Below are positions 56,405-64,000 of a DNA stretch of 64,000 nt, piece by piece. This stretch comes from Vibrio sp. FE10 (GTDB lineage: Bacteria; Pseudomonadota; Gammaproteobacteria; Enterobacterales; Vibrionaceae), in the NCBI RefSeq assembly GCF_030297155.1, contig NZ_AP028067.1, positions 2,294,001-2,358,000 of the forward strand, written 5' to 3'. Below the pieces are notes generated by a model that saw only the letters and a list, made by a program, of their open reading frames with translations, was not told the origin of the DNA and did no database searches. Position numbers and translations under genes: made by a program. Each line of letters starts with the position of its first letter. Position 1 is the first letter of the stretch.

Positions 56405-57943
56405 TTAACCACCCTCTTTATCATATTGGTAGATGTCACCACGATACTGAATGCCCCCTTCTTCAAACAGCACGGTTTGATAGATGATATGCACGGGGAT
56501 TCGCTTCTTGAGGCGAACCTTAGTATTAGGAGCAAGGTCATTATTCTGGTTCGGTGCTTTCCTTACCTTGGTGGCAAACAACAACTCAGCTAATTCCTCT
56601 GCATGTTCGACACGTATGCAACCGGAGCTATAAGCGCGGAAGTCGTCATTAAACAGGCCTTTACTTGGCGTATCGTGCAGATAGATCGCTCGCTTGTTCG
56701 GAGTATTGAACTTGTACAAACCTAATGCATTACGCGAGCCTGCTTGCTGACGCATTCGATATGGGAAAGAATTGAAGTTAATGGTCTGCCAATCGATCTC
56801 TGTGGTGTCAACCGTCTCCATAGTGCGCCAACCGTCAATCACTTGGAAGTTGTGTGTTTCTAGGTAGCTTTCGTCTGCTTTTACCTTAGGCAGGATGTCT
56901 TTGACCATGATTTTCCACGGCACGTTCCAAGTCGGGTTTAGGATGACCGAATCTAGGTTTATCTCTAAAAGCGGTGTTTTTCGCGACTTTCTGCCCACGA
57001 CAACTTTGGACTCAAACACTTCTTCACCATCTTCCCAATACTTCATATCAAAGCTAGGTACGTTAACGACGATGAGAGAATCTCTGTCTCGTGGCCACAA
57101 ACGCACGCGTTCCGCATTCAAAGCCAATGACGTCAATCGATCATCAAAGCTCATGTTGATCCATTTGATCGTGTCTGGCCCAACGATCCCATCGTCTGTA
57201 AGACCGTGCATGCGCTGAAATGATTTAATCGCCGCTTGCAGATCTCGATCGAACTCGGGAAAATCGACGGCGATCATCGAGGTATCAACGCCGACTAAAG
57301 CAATACGCTCAACAAGAATGGCTTTGTCTGAAAGCTGATCACCTAATCGCTTCAAACCTTTCTGTCTATAGCGTTCGATATTGAGTTCAGAGGCGGTTTC
57401 TAACACCGAATAGGTTGCTTTAAATTGGTCAAAATCCCCAACAGGCGGCGCGTAAGACAGCACTATCTCCAATAAGTAATCATTGGCGACGCTGCTTTTT
57501 AATCTCATTAGAATATGCGGAGAAGGCGCGGGTAATTTGGAATGCAACTTGCCTGAGAAATACCACTCTTTACCGGCAAGTGGCGCATTTTCAACGTAGC
57601 TAAGGTAGTAGATAAAAGTATCGGTTAATAAGATGTCCAACTCTTGCCACTGGGCATTGGATTGATAGTAACGGATTTGCTTGAGTTGTCGTTCGAAGAG
57701 TGGCGCCATTTGCGCTTGTTCGAGAAGCGACAATTGGAATTCAAACGCTTTAACAAGTTCAGGGGAATCCCACAGAATAGGCAGAGAAGAGTCTTGATAA
57801 ATACTTTGGGTGAGCTCTGGATAAATCAGCATAAATGAGAGTTCTGAATCAGCCGGAATAAATCGGCTCTCGTCAGAACTCGTATAGCTCCATGCATGCA
57901 CAGACACTAACACCAATAATCCACAGAAGTATTTCGCTAACAT
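56405..57943 (-). CDS. ldtD: L,D-transpeptidase (YcbB/LdtD)
   Basis: A 512-residue periplasmic enzyme with an N-terminal signal. A peptidoglycan-binding domain lies at about 230-260 (IKSFQRMHGLTDDGIVGP) and a YkuD catalytic domain at about 285-465, with HDTPSKGLF and the nucleophile Cys in YSSGCIRVEHAEEL. It forms 3-3 crosslinks in the cell wall and can bypass beta-lactam-sensitive transpeptidases. The ATG at 57943 follows GGGG. It is next to mepK, as in E. coli. Confidence 0.93.
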   Translation of the reverse strand: MLAKYFCGLLVLVSVHAWSYTSSDESRFIPADSELSFMLIYPELTQSIYQDSSLPILWDSPELVKAFEFQLSLLEQAQMAPLFERQLKQIRYYQSNAQWQELDILLTDTFIYYLSYVENAPLAGKEWYFSGKLHSKLPAPSPHILMRLKSSVANDYLLEIVLSYAPPVGDFDQFKATYSVLETASELNIERYRQKGLKRLGDQLSDKAILVERIALVGVDTSMIAVDFPEFDRDLQAAIKSFQRMHGLTDDGIVGPDTIKWINMSFDDRLTSLALNAERVRLWPRDRDSLIVVNVPSFDMKYWEDGEEVFESKVVVGRKSRKTPLLEINLDSVILNPTWNVPWKIMVKDILPKVKADESYLETHNFQVIDGWRTMETVDTTEIDWQTINFNSFPYRMRQQAGSRNALGLYKFNTPNKRAIYLHDTPSKGLFNDDFRAYSSGCIRVEHAEELAELLFATKVRKAPNQNNDLAPNTKVRLKKRIPVHIIYQTVLFEEGGIQYRGDIYQYDKEGG

Positions 57944-58024
57944 GCTTAACCCCATCACCAATCATCCCATAAGTATGGCAAAGAAATAGGAGTAAGCATG
58001 TTATTTTTTAAGGAGTTTTATGAA

Positions 58025-59122
58025 CTAGATTGCACTCCAGTGATTATCCCACTGGACCGATGATTGCTGACTGGATTTCTCATAAGGCTTGCGTTGGCTC
58101 ACCACACTGCCCGCTCCAGAGCTAAGTCGAAACTCACCATCAAGCAACACTGCACCAGAAGCATCAGATAACGCAGAGAGTTCAACTAACTCTTTCGTCT
58201 CTTTAGACCAAATACCGTAGCAGTTGCCTCTTGGCGAGGTCGCAATAATCCAATCGTCTGATGCCGCAATACTGGCGATATAGTGATTGAACCTTGCCCA
58301 TTGCTCTGGTTCCGCGTTCAGTGATTCAAACTGCCCGCCTTTAGTATGCATCGCCAATAGCGAAGGATACTCGTCAGGCTCACCACGATATTGCTGACCA
58401 CAAAGTACCGTTTCAGCACCATCATGGGCTAAGTGTCGAATGCTTAGCTTCTTGTCTAGCAGTTCAACCTGATCAAGCAGCGTACCTTCAGGTGAAACAT
58501 AACTTAAGCTCGGTTGCATTGAATCCAAGTTTTTCGGGGTTCTGCCATCAGTATGAACGCCCCCTACGCCAATCGCGAGATTTCCATCCGGCATGATGAT
58601 CACTTCATGAGGGCCAATACCAAAGCCAGTGAACTCCTCGACCTTGCGATAGCCTTGTGCGACATCGTAAACGCCAATCACACCTTGGCTGCTGTCCGTT
58701 TTCCCTTCAGTGGCGTACAGTAACTTGCCATCTAATGAGTAAACACCATGACCGTAGAAGTGACGATTATTCCCTTTCACAACTAACTTGATTTGGTCAC
58801 CGCTTTTATAGTCAAACACCATAAAATAGTCACCAGGACGACGAGCAAATACCACCGCATGCGATGAGGTTGGGCAAATCGCGACGCCATGGCCACGGTC
58901 GGGGATCGGTAGCTGATTCAATGGCATACCATATTCGTCAGCCACAACCGCTGAATATTGGCCACGACCATTAAGCGCACAACCAATCAACTGGGGATCG
59001 TTCGACGAACTCGCCCCATCCTTTCGACTCACACAGCCAAATGGAAGCATCGGAACAGCTGCACAACCCAGTGCAGCCTTGAGTAGCGTTCTTCGCGTAG
59101 TATCAGTCACCATCGGTAGCAT
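58025..59122 (-). CDS. DUF1513-family Tat lipoprotein of the iron operon
   Basis: A 365-residue protein. The signal has TRRTLLKAALG (twin arginines) and a lipobox-like PFGC, suggesting Tat export and lipidation. The rest folds, by repeat pattern, as a beta-propeller (repeats with DG/G-VY-D). DUF1513 genes occur next to imelysin and di-haem genes in many marine bacteria. Start behind AGGA. It overlaps the end of the preceding gene by 20 bases, so it is the last gene of the operon. Confidence 0.85.
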   Translation of the reverse strand: MLPMVTDTTRRTLLKAALGCAAVPMLPFGCVSRKDGASSSNDPQLIGCALNGRGQYSAVVADEYGMPLNQLPIPDRGHGVAICPTSSHAVVFARRPGDYFMVFDYKSGDQIKLVVKGNNRHFYGHGVYSLDGKLLYATEGKTDSSQGVIGVYDVAQGYRKVEEFTGFGIGPHEVIIMPDGNLAIGVGGVHTDGRTPKNLDSMQPSLSYVSPEGTLLDQVELLDKKLSIRHLAHDGAETVLCGQQYRGEPDEYPSLLAMHTKGGQFESLNAEPEQWARFNHYIASIAASDDWIIATSPRGNCYGIWSKETKELVELSALSDASGAVLLDGEFRLSSGAGSVVSQRKPYEKSSQQSSVQWDNHWSAI

Positions 59123-60164
59123 TAAATCCTATTACCACGCCAAGCTCTATCGCCACTTCTTCATGAATCAGGTACTTCAAACGTTCTAGTTTATTGTATT
59201 GAGTCAGCACATCTCGGTAGCCCTCTTTGCTCTGCAATAACTCAAACAAGCTTGAGTCTGTAGGCCAAGTATCTAGCGTCAATGTGAACTGGTCAGCAAC
59301 GCGATCAGCAAGGTCGTTTAAGCCCTTCTCTCTTAATAAGCCGTCTAGACCATTGCCATCAGCCAGGTAAAGCTTTTGAAGTGCTGCTACATTCGCTTTT
59401 AGTTGAGTCATCGAGGTTTGTGCACGCCATGATTCAGAGAAGTAAGGACGTGGATGACCGATTTTCGCCATCGGACGGCTCAGCTTTTTCATGCTGTAAT
59501 CAAGTTGGTTGGTCAATAAAGCGATGTATTCAGACTCCCAACGCGTCTCGTCTAGCGCTAACCAAGGGTTAACCTGCCATGCCTGTGCAATCAAAGATGA
59601 CTTAATCGCTAAGTTTTCAGTAATCGCTTGCGACGACTGGCAACCTAGTGCTTTGTCTTGCAGCAGTGGCGATTGCTCGTCATAAAGCGACCACTCCAAT
59701 GCGCCAAGTCCTTGTACTGTCACACTCTGCTGAGCAATTTCGTCTTGAGACCAAACTTTATCTTGCTGAGTCAGTTGGCGCATTTTTAGGCCGGTGGTGT
59801 TCTTTTTGTCTGGCCAGAATTGAACATTCCAGCTCTCTTCAAGCGCTGCTGTTGGGCCTCTTTCTTGGCCTTGCAGTGCCATCCAACTGTTCATGGTGAG
59901 CTGCCACTGATTTTTCAACGCATCTAACTCAACATCGTTGGTTTGGCAGTAACCCTGCATCAGGACTTCTAGCTCATTGGCTTGCTTGGCAAATAAGACG
60001 GCTGAATCAAACTCTTGTTGATAAACACTACGACTGATGTGATCGGTCGTGTCTGCTTGATAAGACACACCGTTAACCTCAGATGAAGCGGGTTGCTCAC
60101 CCGATGATTGGCAGCCTGCCATGATTAATACCGACAAAGGCATTAACAAAAATTTATGTGTCAT
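59103..60164 (-). CDS. Imelysin-family lipoprotein (degenerate active-site motif)
   Basis: A 353-residue lipoprotein (signal to LIMAGCQSSG). The body is the helical imelysin (M75-like) fold. The family GxHxxE site is altered: GLGALEW replaces the His by Gly. Its partner at 61825 keeps the His. It likely assists iron handling in the periplasm. The start follows AAGGT. It overlaps the DUF1513 gene and is preceded by a hairpin at 60225-60256. Confidence 0.85.
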   Translation of the reverse strand: MTHKFLLMPLSVLIMAGCQSSGEQPASSEVNGVSYQADTTDHISRSVYQQEFDSAVLFAKQANELEVLMQGYCQTNDVELDALKNQWQLTMNSWMALQGQERGPTAALEESWNVQFWPDKKNTTGLKMRQLTQQDKVWSQDEIAQQSVTVQGLGALEWSLYDEQSPLLQDKALGCQSSQAITENLAIKSSLIAQAWQVNPWLALDETRWESEYIALLTNQLDYSMKKLSRPMAKIGHPRPYFSESWRAQTSMTQLKANVAALQKLYLADGNGLDGLLREKGLNDLADRVADQFTLTLDTWPTDSSLFELLQSKEGYRDVLTQYNKLERLKYLIHEEVAIELGVVIGFNATDGD

Positions 60165-60224
60165 GCTGTTACCTTACTTCCTAGTTTTTCTTTTAATTAT
60201 ATGAGTTCATTAAATATGAAACGA

Positions 60225-60256
60225 CCGCTGACCTCGTATTCCTACAAGTTCAGCGG
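60225..60256 (-). other. Hairpin between the di-haem gene and the imelysin-like lipoprotein gene
   Basis: CCGCTGA (60225-60231) and TCAGCGG (60250-60256) with an 18-base loop. There is no T-run, so it is more likely an mRNA-stabilising or attenuating stem than a terminator. Confidence 0.45.
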
Positions 60257-60323
60257 TTGTGGGCTTTAAGTTAACTTTTTATCCGTGCCAACTCAGTCGT
60301 CGAGGCGCTGAGCTTCAGACTGC

Positions 60324-61712
60324 CTATAGTGAGTTTAAAAATGCCAGTAATGCTTCGCGCTCGGTCGCATTCAAAGACAGAACTTTTTGTTTCGCCATTT
60401 CAGCTTCACCACCGTGCCAAAGCACCGCTTCCATAACGTTTCTTGCACGGCCATCATGAAGCAAGAAGGTGTGACCATTCACTTCTTTGGTATAGCCTAA
60501 TCCCCACAATGGCGTGGTGCGCCACTCTTGACCATTGGCAAGATACTCAGGACGGTTATCCGCTAAACCTTCACCCATGTCGTGTAGCAACATGTCGGTA
60601 TATGGGCTAATTAACTGATTAGACAATGCAGGTAAGCCTTCACGCTCAGCCGTGCGGAATTCAGCTTGGTGACAACTTTGACAACCCGCGTCTTTAAACA
60701 GCTTTTTACCCTGAACAACGACTGGATTGTCGACGTTACGACGAATAGGTACCGCTAAATGCTGCGAATAGAACTCAACGAAATCTAAGATGTTGTCGCT
60801 GACTTCTGGCTCGCCACCATTCGGAAAATCATCACAGGTTGATTGCGCTGATGTGCAGTTTTCATTCGGGAATAAACGACTCGTTAGACCTAAGTCACCG
60901 TTAAACGCCGCGGCATTTTGCTGCATTAAATTTGGCTGACCGGCTTTCCAACCGAAACGGCCTAACGTCATGTCATTAGTTTGAACATCAAGAACGTAGT
61001 TGGCTTTGCCTGATACACCTTGCTTGTCAGCTAACTGCTGCTCAGCAAATCCAAGAATCGTTTCTTTTGAAATGCTCTCAAGCAAGCCAAGGCCAATCAT
61101 TGGCGGCGCAACACGCGCAGAAAATTCAGTTTTAGGGTGCATCTCGCCAAAAGCAAGATCGGTAATCTTTAAAGTGGGTTTACGCAGAGTAACGACAGTG
61201 CCGTCTTTGAATTCAACAGGAACATCGGTGTAACTGATATTCACTTTACCCTCTGGTTTAACACCTTGAAGCGCGAAATCTTGTAGCTGTCCGCCGTAAG
61301 TCGGTTCTGGAATGCCACCATCGCGAATAAAAGCTTGTCTCTGCTCTGGTGTTTCAGCAGGAATACTCAAGCGAACCAGCATGGATACCGCGTTCTCATC
61401 GCCTTTTTCTGGCGCGTGGCCACGACCATCTTTGATGTGACAGTTTTGACAACCGTTGGTGTTGAACAATGGGCCCAATCCATCACGTGCATCGGTTGAT
61501 GATGGTGCAGGAACCCAAGGGTTTCTAAAGAAGCTGTTACCTACGCTGAAATCCAAGCGTTTGCTCATTGGCAAATTGGCAGCAGGAAGAGAAAAAGCAT
61601 TCGCTCCCTCTTTCTTCACGGTAGTTTTGCCACCAGAGTAGGTTTCATGAGCGTGTAATGGAGATAAGAAAAACAGTGCGGTTAATAGTGAGGCTGAGAG
61701 ATACGACTTCAT
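60324..61712 (-). CDS. Di-haem c-type cytochrome (DUF1111/thiol oxidoreductase family)
   Basis: About 462 residues, signal peptide to PLHAHE. Two haem-binding motifs are visible, CQNCH (in TNGCQNCHIKDG) and CQSCH (in AGCQSCHQAEF). It belongs to the family found beside imelysins in iron-uptake operons. The likely role is periplasmic electron transfer, perhaps iron redox chemistry. I chose the ATG at 61712 behind AAGG; the open frame upstream runs into a hairpin. Confidence 0.9.
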   Translation of the reverse strand: MKSYLSASLLTALFFLSPLHAHETYSGGKTTVKKEGANAFSLPAANLPMSKRLDFSVGNSFFRNPWVPAPSSTDARDGLGPLFNTNGCQNCHIKDGRGHAPEKGDENAVSMLVRLSIPAETPEQRQAFIRDGGIPEPTYGGQLQDFALQGVKPEGKVNISYTDVPVEFKDGTVVTLRKPTLKITDLAFGEMHPKTEFSARVAPPMIGLGLLESISKETILGFAEQQLADKQGVSGKANYVLDVQTNDMTLGRFGWKAGQPNLMQQNAAAFNGDLGLTSRLFPNENCTSAQSTCDDFPNGGEPEVSDNILDFVEFYSQHLAVPIRRNVDNPVVVQGKKLFKDAGCQSCHQAEFRTAEREGLPALSNQLISPYTDMLLHDMGEGLADNRPEYLANGQEWRTTPLWGLGYTKEVNGHTFLLHDGRARNVMEAVLWHGGEAEMAKQKVLSLNATEREALLAFLNSL

Positions 61713-61780
61713 ACATTGCCTTGCTGTGTTTTTGATTTTAGTTTTTATTTGGGAGTAACTTTCTTGAGTAGCAAACAATT

Positions 61781-61802
61781 AAGGGCTCAATGAGAGCCCT
61801 TA
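61781..61802 (-). other. Intercistronic hairpin
   Basis: AAGGGCTC, loop AATGA, GAGCCCTT lies between the first imelysin gene and the di-haem gene. The T-run on the minus strand is weak, so it may only reduce expression of the later genes. Confidence 0.6.
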
Positions 61803-61824
61803 CAATAGTTTTGGACTCGGGTTC

Positions 61825-63084
61825 TTAGAACTCGTGATCGGCCGTGTCTGGGTTTAGGCTATCAATGCCAATAACACCTGCAGCACGCTCGATTGCAGCT
61901 GTTTGAGACACTAGCGCAACAATTGTTTTGTTTACTAGTGCATTACCCGCAGCGTTGTCAGCAGCAATTAGCTGATCGAAGTGCTGGTTGTTTTTCTCCG
62001 CAGAAACAACAAGCTGACCAACTTGTGCACGTGCTAGGTCAAACTGCTTTTGAATCTCTTTCGCAGCTTGCTCGTCTTTTTGCTCAACTAGGTCAAACAG
62101 GCTAGGGCCTGAAAGTAGAGAACCATCTTCACGCTTGTACAAGCCAGTGTATACGTTGTAGATACCTTGCTCGTTGTAGTAGTGAGAGTTGTGCGTGTTA
62201 TCAGAGAAACAGTCGTGCTCATCTTCAGTAGAGTTAGCTTCTAAAGCCACTTTCATACGCTCACCCGCCAATTCACCTAGAGACAGTGAACCCATGCCGA
62301 ACAACATTTTACGTAGGCCGTTGTCGCTAGATTCAGAAAGAAGCTCTTGACGGTAGTTGCCTTTTTCGCCTTCAGCCCACTGCTTTTCCATCCACTCTAG
62401 GTCTTGGATAAGTAGTTCAGCTGATGCTTTTAGGTATGCGCCACGACGGTCACAGTTGCCGTTAGTACACTCAGCGCCAACAACGAAATCAGTGTAAGCA
62501 CGCTCACCTGCACCGCTGTTTGTGCCGTTTAAATCTTGGCCCCAAAGTAGGAATTCAATAGCATGGTAACCAGATGCTACGTTTGCTTCAGAACCGCCGA
62601 TCTCGTTAAGATCTGCGATTAGCTCAGGAGTAATGTTGGTTGCGTCTACTGTAGTTTGACCAATTTGGAACGTTTTGTTCGCAACGATGTTTGCGCTTGC
62701 GCCTTCGTTACCAAGCTCATATTGGTAATCAGAAGAAACGTAATCGATTAGGCCTTCATCTAGTGGCCATGCGTTTAATTGACCTTCCCAATCATCAACA
62801 ACAACATTACCAAAGCGGAATACTTCAGACTGTTGGTAAGGTACGCGAGACTCAAGCCAAGCTTGTTTTACTTGTTCGAAGTTGCCAGCAGAAGGAGAAG
62901 CTAAGAAGGTATCAATAGAAGAGTTCAACGCTTTTGCTGTAATTACTGAATCTGCAAACACTGCATGAGCAATATCTGCGTAATGTTCTACAACTTGATC
63001 TTGAGTTACTGCTGCGAAAGAAGAAGCAGAGGCAAAAATGAGTGACGAAGTTACGGCTTTGGTCACTAAAGATTTAATGGTCAT
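61825..63084 (-). CDS. irpA: Imelysin-family iron-regulated periplasmic protein (IrpA-like)
   Basis: A 419-residue periplasmic protein with signal peptide (cleavage near SSFA). The imelysin GxHxxE motif is intact as GYHAIEFLLWGQDLNG (about 192). Cys pairs (CTNGNCDRRG) may form a disulfide. It is the first gene of the operon and lies behind the Fur box. The family is induced by low iron; its exact role in iron uptake is unsettled. Synteny with ribA on one side and ldtD on the other matches V. cholerae as I recall it. Confidence 0.9.
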   Translation of the reverse strand: MTIKSLVTKAVTSSLIFASASSFAAVTQDQVVEHYADIAHAVFADSVITAKALNSSIDTFLASPSAGNFEQVKQAWLESRVPYQQSEVFRFGNVVVDDWEGQLNAWPLDEGLIDYVSSDYQYELGNEGASANIVANKTFQIGQTTVDATNITPELIADLNEIGGSEANVASGYHAIEFLLWGQDLNGTNSGAGERAYTDFVVGAECTNGNCDRRGAYLKASAELLIQDLEWMEKQWAEGEKGNYRQELLSESSDNGLRKMLFGMGSLSLGELAGERMKVALEANSTEDEHDCFSDNTHNSHYYNEQGIYNVYTGLYKREDGSLLSGPSLFDLVEQKDEQAAKEIQKQFDLARAQVGQLVVSAEKNNQHFDQLIAADNAAGNALVNKTIVALVSQTAAIERAAGVIGIDSLNPDTADHEF

Positions 63085-63126
63085 GAAGCATCCTTGTTGA
63101 GCTTTAAATTATTATTCGTAGTAATA

Positions 63127-63149
63127 GTGCAAACCATTATCATTTGCAC
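63127..63149 (-). promoter_or_regulatory. Fur box upstream of the imelysin operon
   Basis: GTGCAAACCATTATCATTTGCAC has perfect 7-base arms (GTGCAAA / TTTGCAC). On the minus strand the core AATGATAATGGTTT matches the Fur consensus core. It lies about 45 bases before the first gene. Confidence 0.8.
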
Positions 63150-63203
63150 TACGGATTGGAATAATACAAACTTACAATTTTATTGCAAGATAAATACAAA
63201 AAA

Positions 63204-63225
63204 ACCTCACATTTGTGAGGTCTTT
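63204..63225 (-). terminator. Terminator of ribA
   Basis: ACCTCAC, loop, GTGAGGT with an A-rich left flank (T-run on the minus strand). Confidence 0.8.
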
Positions 63226-63261
63226 AAACATTTTTGTGTTAAGCGCAACAGTGGAGGCTAA

Positions 63262-63858
63262 TCAGATGTCCAGATTATGCTTACCGTGTGAGACTTTGGC
63301 CTTCAAGTAGCTTTCGTTACCCGATTTAATGTGGGCCGAAGTGTTGACCACTTCTGCAATCTCAATACCAAACTCTTTAAGTTCGTTGATTTTCTTAGGG
63401 TTGTTGGTCACCAAGCGGATTTTTGTGGTACCCAAAGCACGCAGCATTTCTGCCGCTTCGGTGAAATCACGTAAGTCGTCGCCAAAACCCAAGTGGTTAT
63501 TCGCTTCGTAAGTGTTCATCCCTTCGCTTTGAAGGCGGTACGCATCAATCTTGTTATATAAGCCGATACCACGACCTTCTTGGCGTAGATAAAGAATCAC
63601 ACCGCCAGTTTCACCCATGATTTGAATGGTTTCGTCTAGCTGCTCGCCACAATCACAGCGAGATGAATGAAAAACATCACCAGTAAGACATTCAGAGTGC
63701 ATACGAACAAGAGGTATGTCTTGTGTCTTATCGGCTGATTTAAATATCACAGCAACATGCTCTTTATCTGTTTTCAATCCATGAAAAGACAGAAGTTCAG
63801 CATCAATACTGCTCGTTACCCCTACTTTGAAATCTATTCTGGCACGTACTTCCGCCAT
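63262..63858 (-). CDS. ribA: GTP cyclohydrolase II
   Basis: A 198-residue enzyme of riboflavin synthesis. It opens GTP to 2,5-diamino-6-ribosylamino-pyrimidinone phosphate. Signatures are [19 protein letters not shown] (zinc Cys residues), [16 protein letters not shown], and [12 protein letters not shown]. The ATG at 63858 (MAEVRA) is preferred because family members begin close to this point. It belongs next to the iron operon by synteny. The remaining 142 bases of the window hold its promoter. Confidence 0.95.
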   Translation of the reverse strand: MAEVRARIDFKVGVTSSIDAELLSFHGLKTDKEHVAVIFKSADKTQDIPLVRMHSECLTGDVFHSSRCDCGEQLDETIQIMGETGGVILYLRQEGRGIGLYNKIDAYRLQSEGMNTYEANNHLGFGDDLRDFTEAAEMLRALGTTKIRLVTNNPKKINELKEFGIEIAEVVNTSAHIKSGNESYLKAKVSHGKHNLDI

Positions 63859-64000
63859 ATTTATACTCACTTGAAAATTCGATGTATTTAACAACACTAC
63901 ATTATTTGTCTAAACAAGTTTTTGTAGCCAACTATCTAATGATAGACACTATGGGGCTGTTAACAATTTTTTTCAAGGTCGACTACGCACAAAGTGTTAC

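Overview
The window looks like part of the larger chromosome of a Vibrio, most likely of the Splendidus clade. I infer this from close matches to remembered Vibrio proteins (long-form PurC, VC1184-type class V aminotransferase, IrpA/imelysin cluster, CydDC), Vibrio-type attC sites and moderate-to-low GC. No database search was possible, so all names rest on recognised motifs and remembered family sequences.

Layout. 0-5 kb: an OmpA-like glycine-zipper lipoprotein, a Sel1-TM-J-domain protein, a small Cys-rich protein, an octanucleotide repeat and palindrome, the SOS division inhibitor sulA with its LexA box, and purC with a PurR box. 5-21 kb: a DEAH-box helicase, NAD-malic enzyme (maeA), sanA, a DASS carboxylate/sulfate transporter, a GlpM-family protein, two diguanylate cyclases flanking a DUF2797 gene, a divergent LysR / DJ-1 pair, and an operon of a 2-oxoglutarate/Fe(II) dioxygenase with a class V aminotransferase.

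20.9-28.1 kb is an AT-rich accessory island lying between that operon and trxB; from memory the equivalent genes are neighbours in V. cholerae. It holds sparse DNA, an unknown secreted protein, three integron-cassette-like genes with two complete attC sites and one truncated attC but no integrase, a protein with ADP-ribosyltransferase-like motifs, and a DUF6575-like gene behind a very good LexA box. This is the most novel part of the window.

28.1-39 kb: trxB, cydD-cydC (cytochrome bd assembly), a nucleoside 2-deoxyribosyltransferase, and an EAL-domain gene cleanly split by a 2.57-kb IS21-family element with a 6-bp target duplication. 38-54 kb: a ToxR-like membrane regulator, a periplasmic one-cysteine Tpx-like peroxiredoxin, a lipoprotein, a dCache chemoreceptor, two tandem BCCT transporters, a NarL-type two-component system beside a TRAP transporter operon (with a 7-2-7 palindrome upstream of dctP), and a histone-H1-like winged-helix protein.

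54-64 kb: DUF2982, gloC, mepK and ldtD (peptidoglycan remodelling), then a Fur-box-preceded iron operon (imelysin, di-haem c-type protein, imelysin-like lipoprotein, DUF1513 Tat lipoprotein), and ribA. No tRNA, rRNA, CRISPR or prophage was seen.
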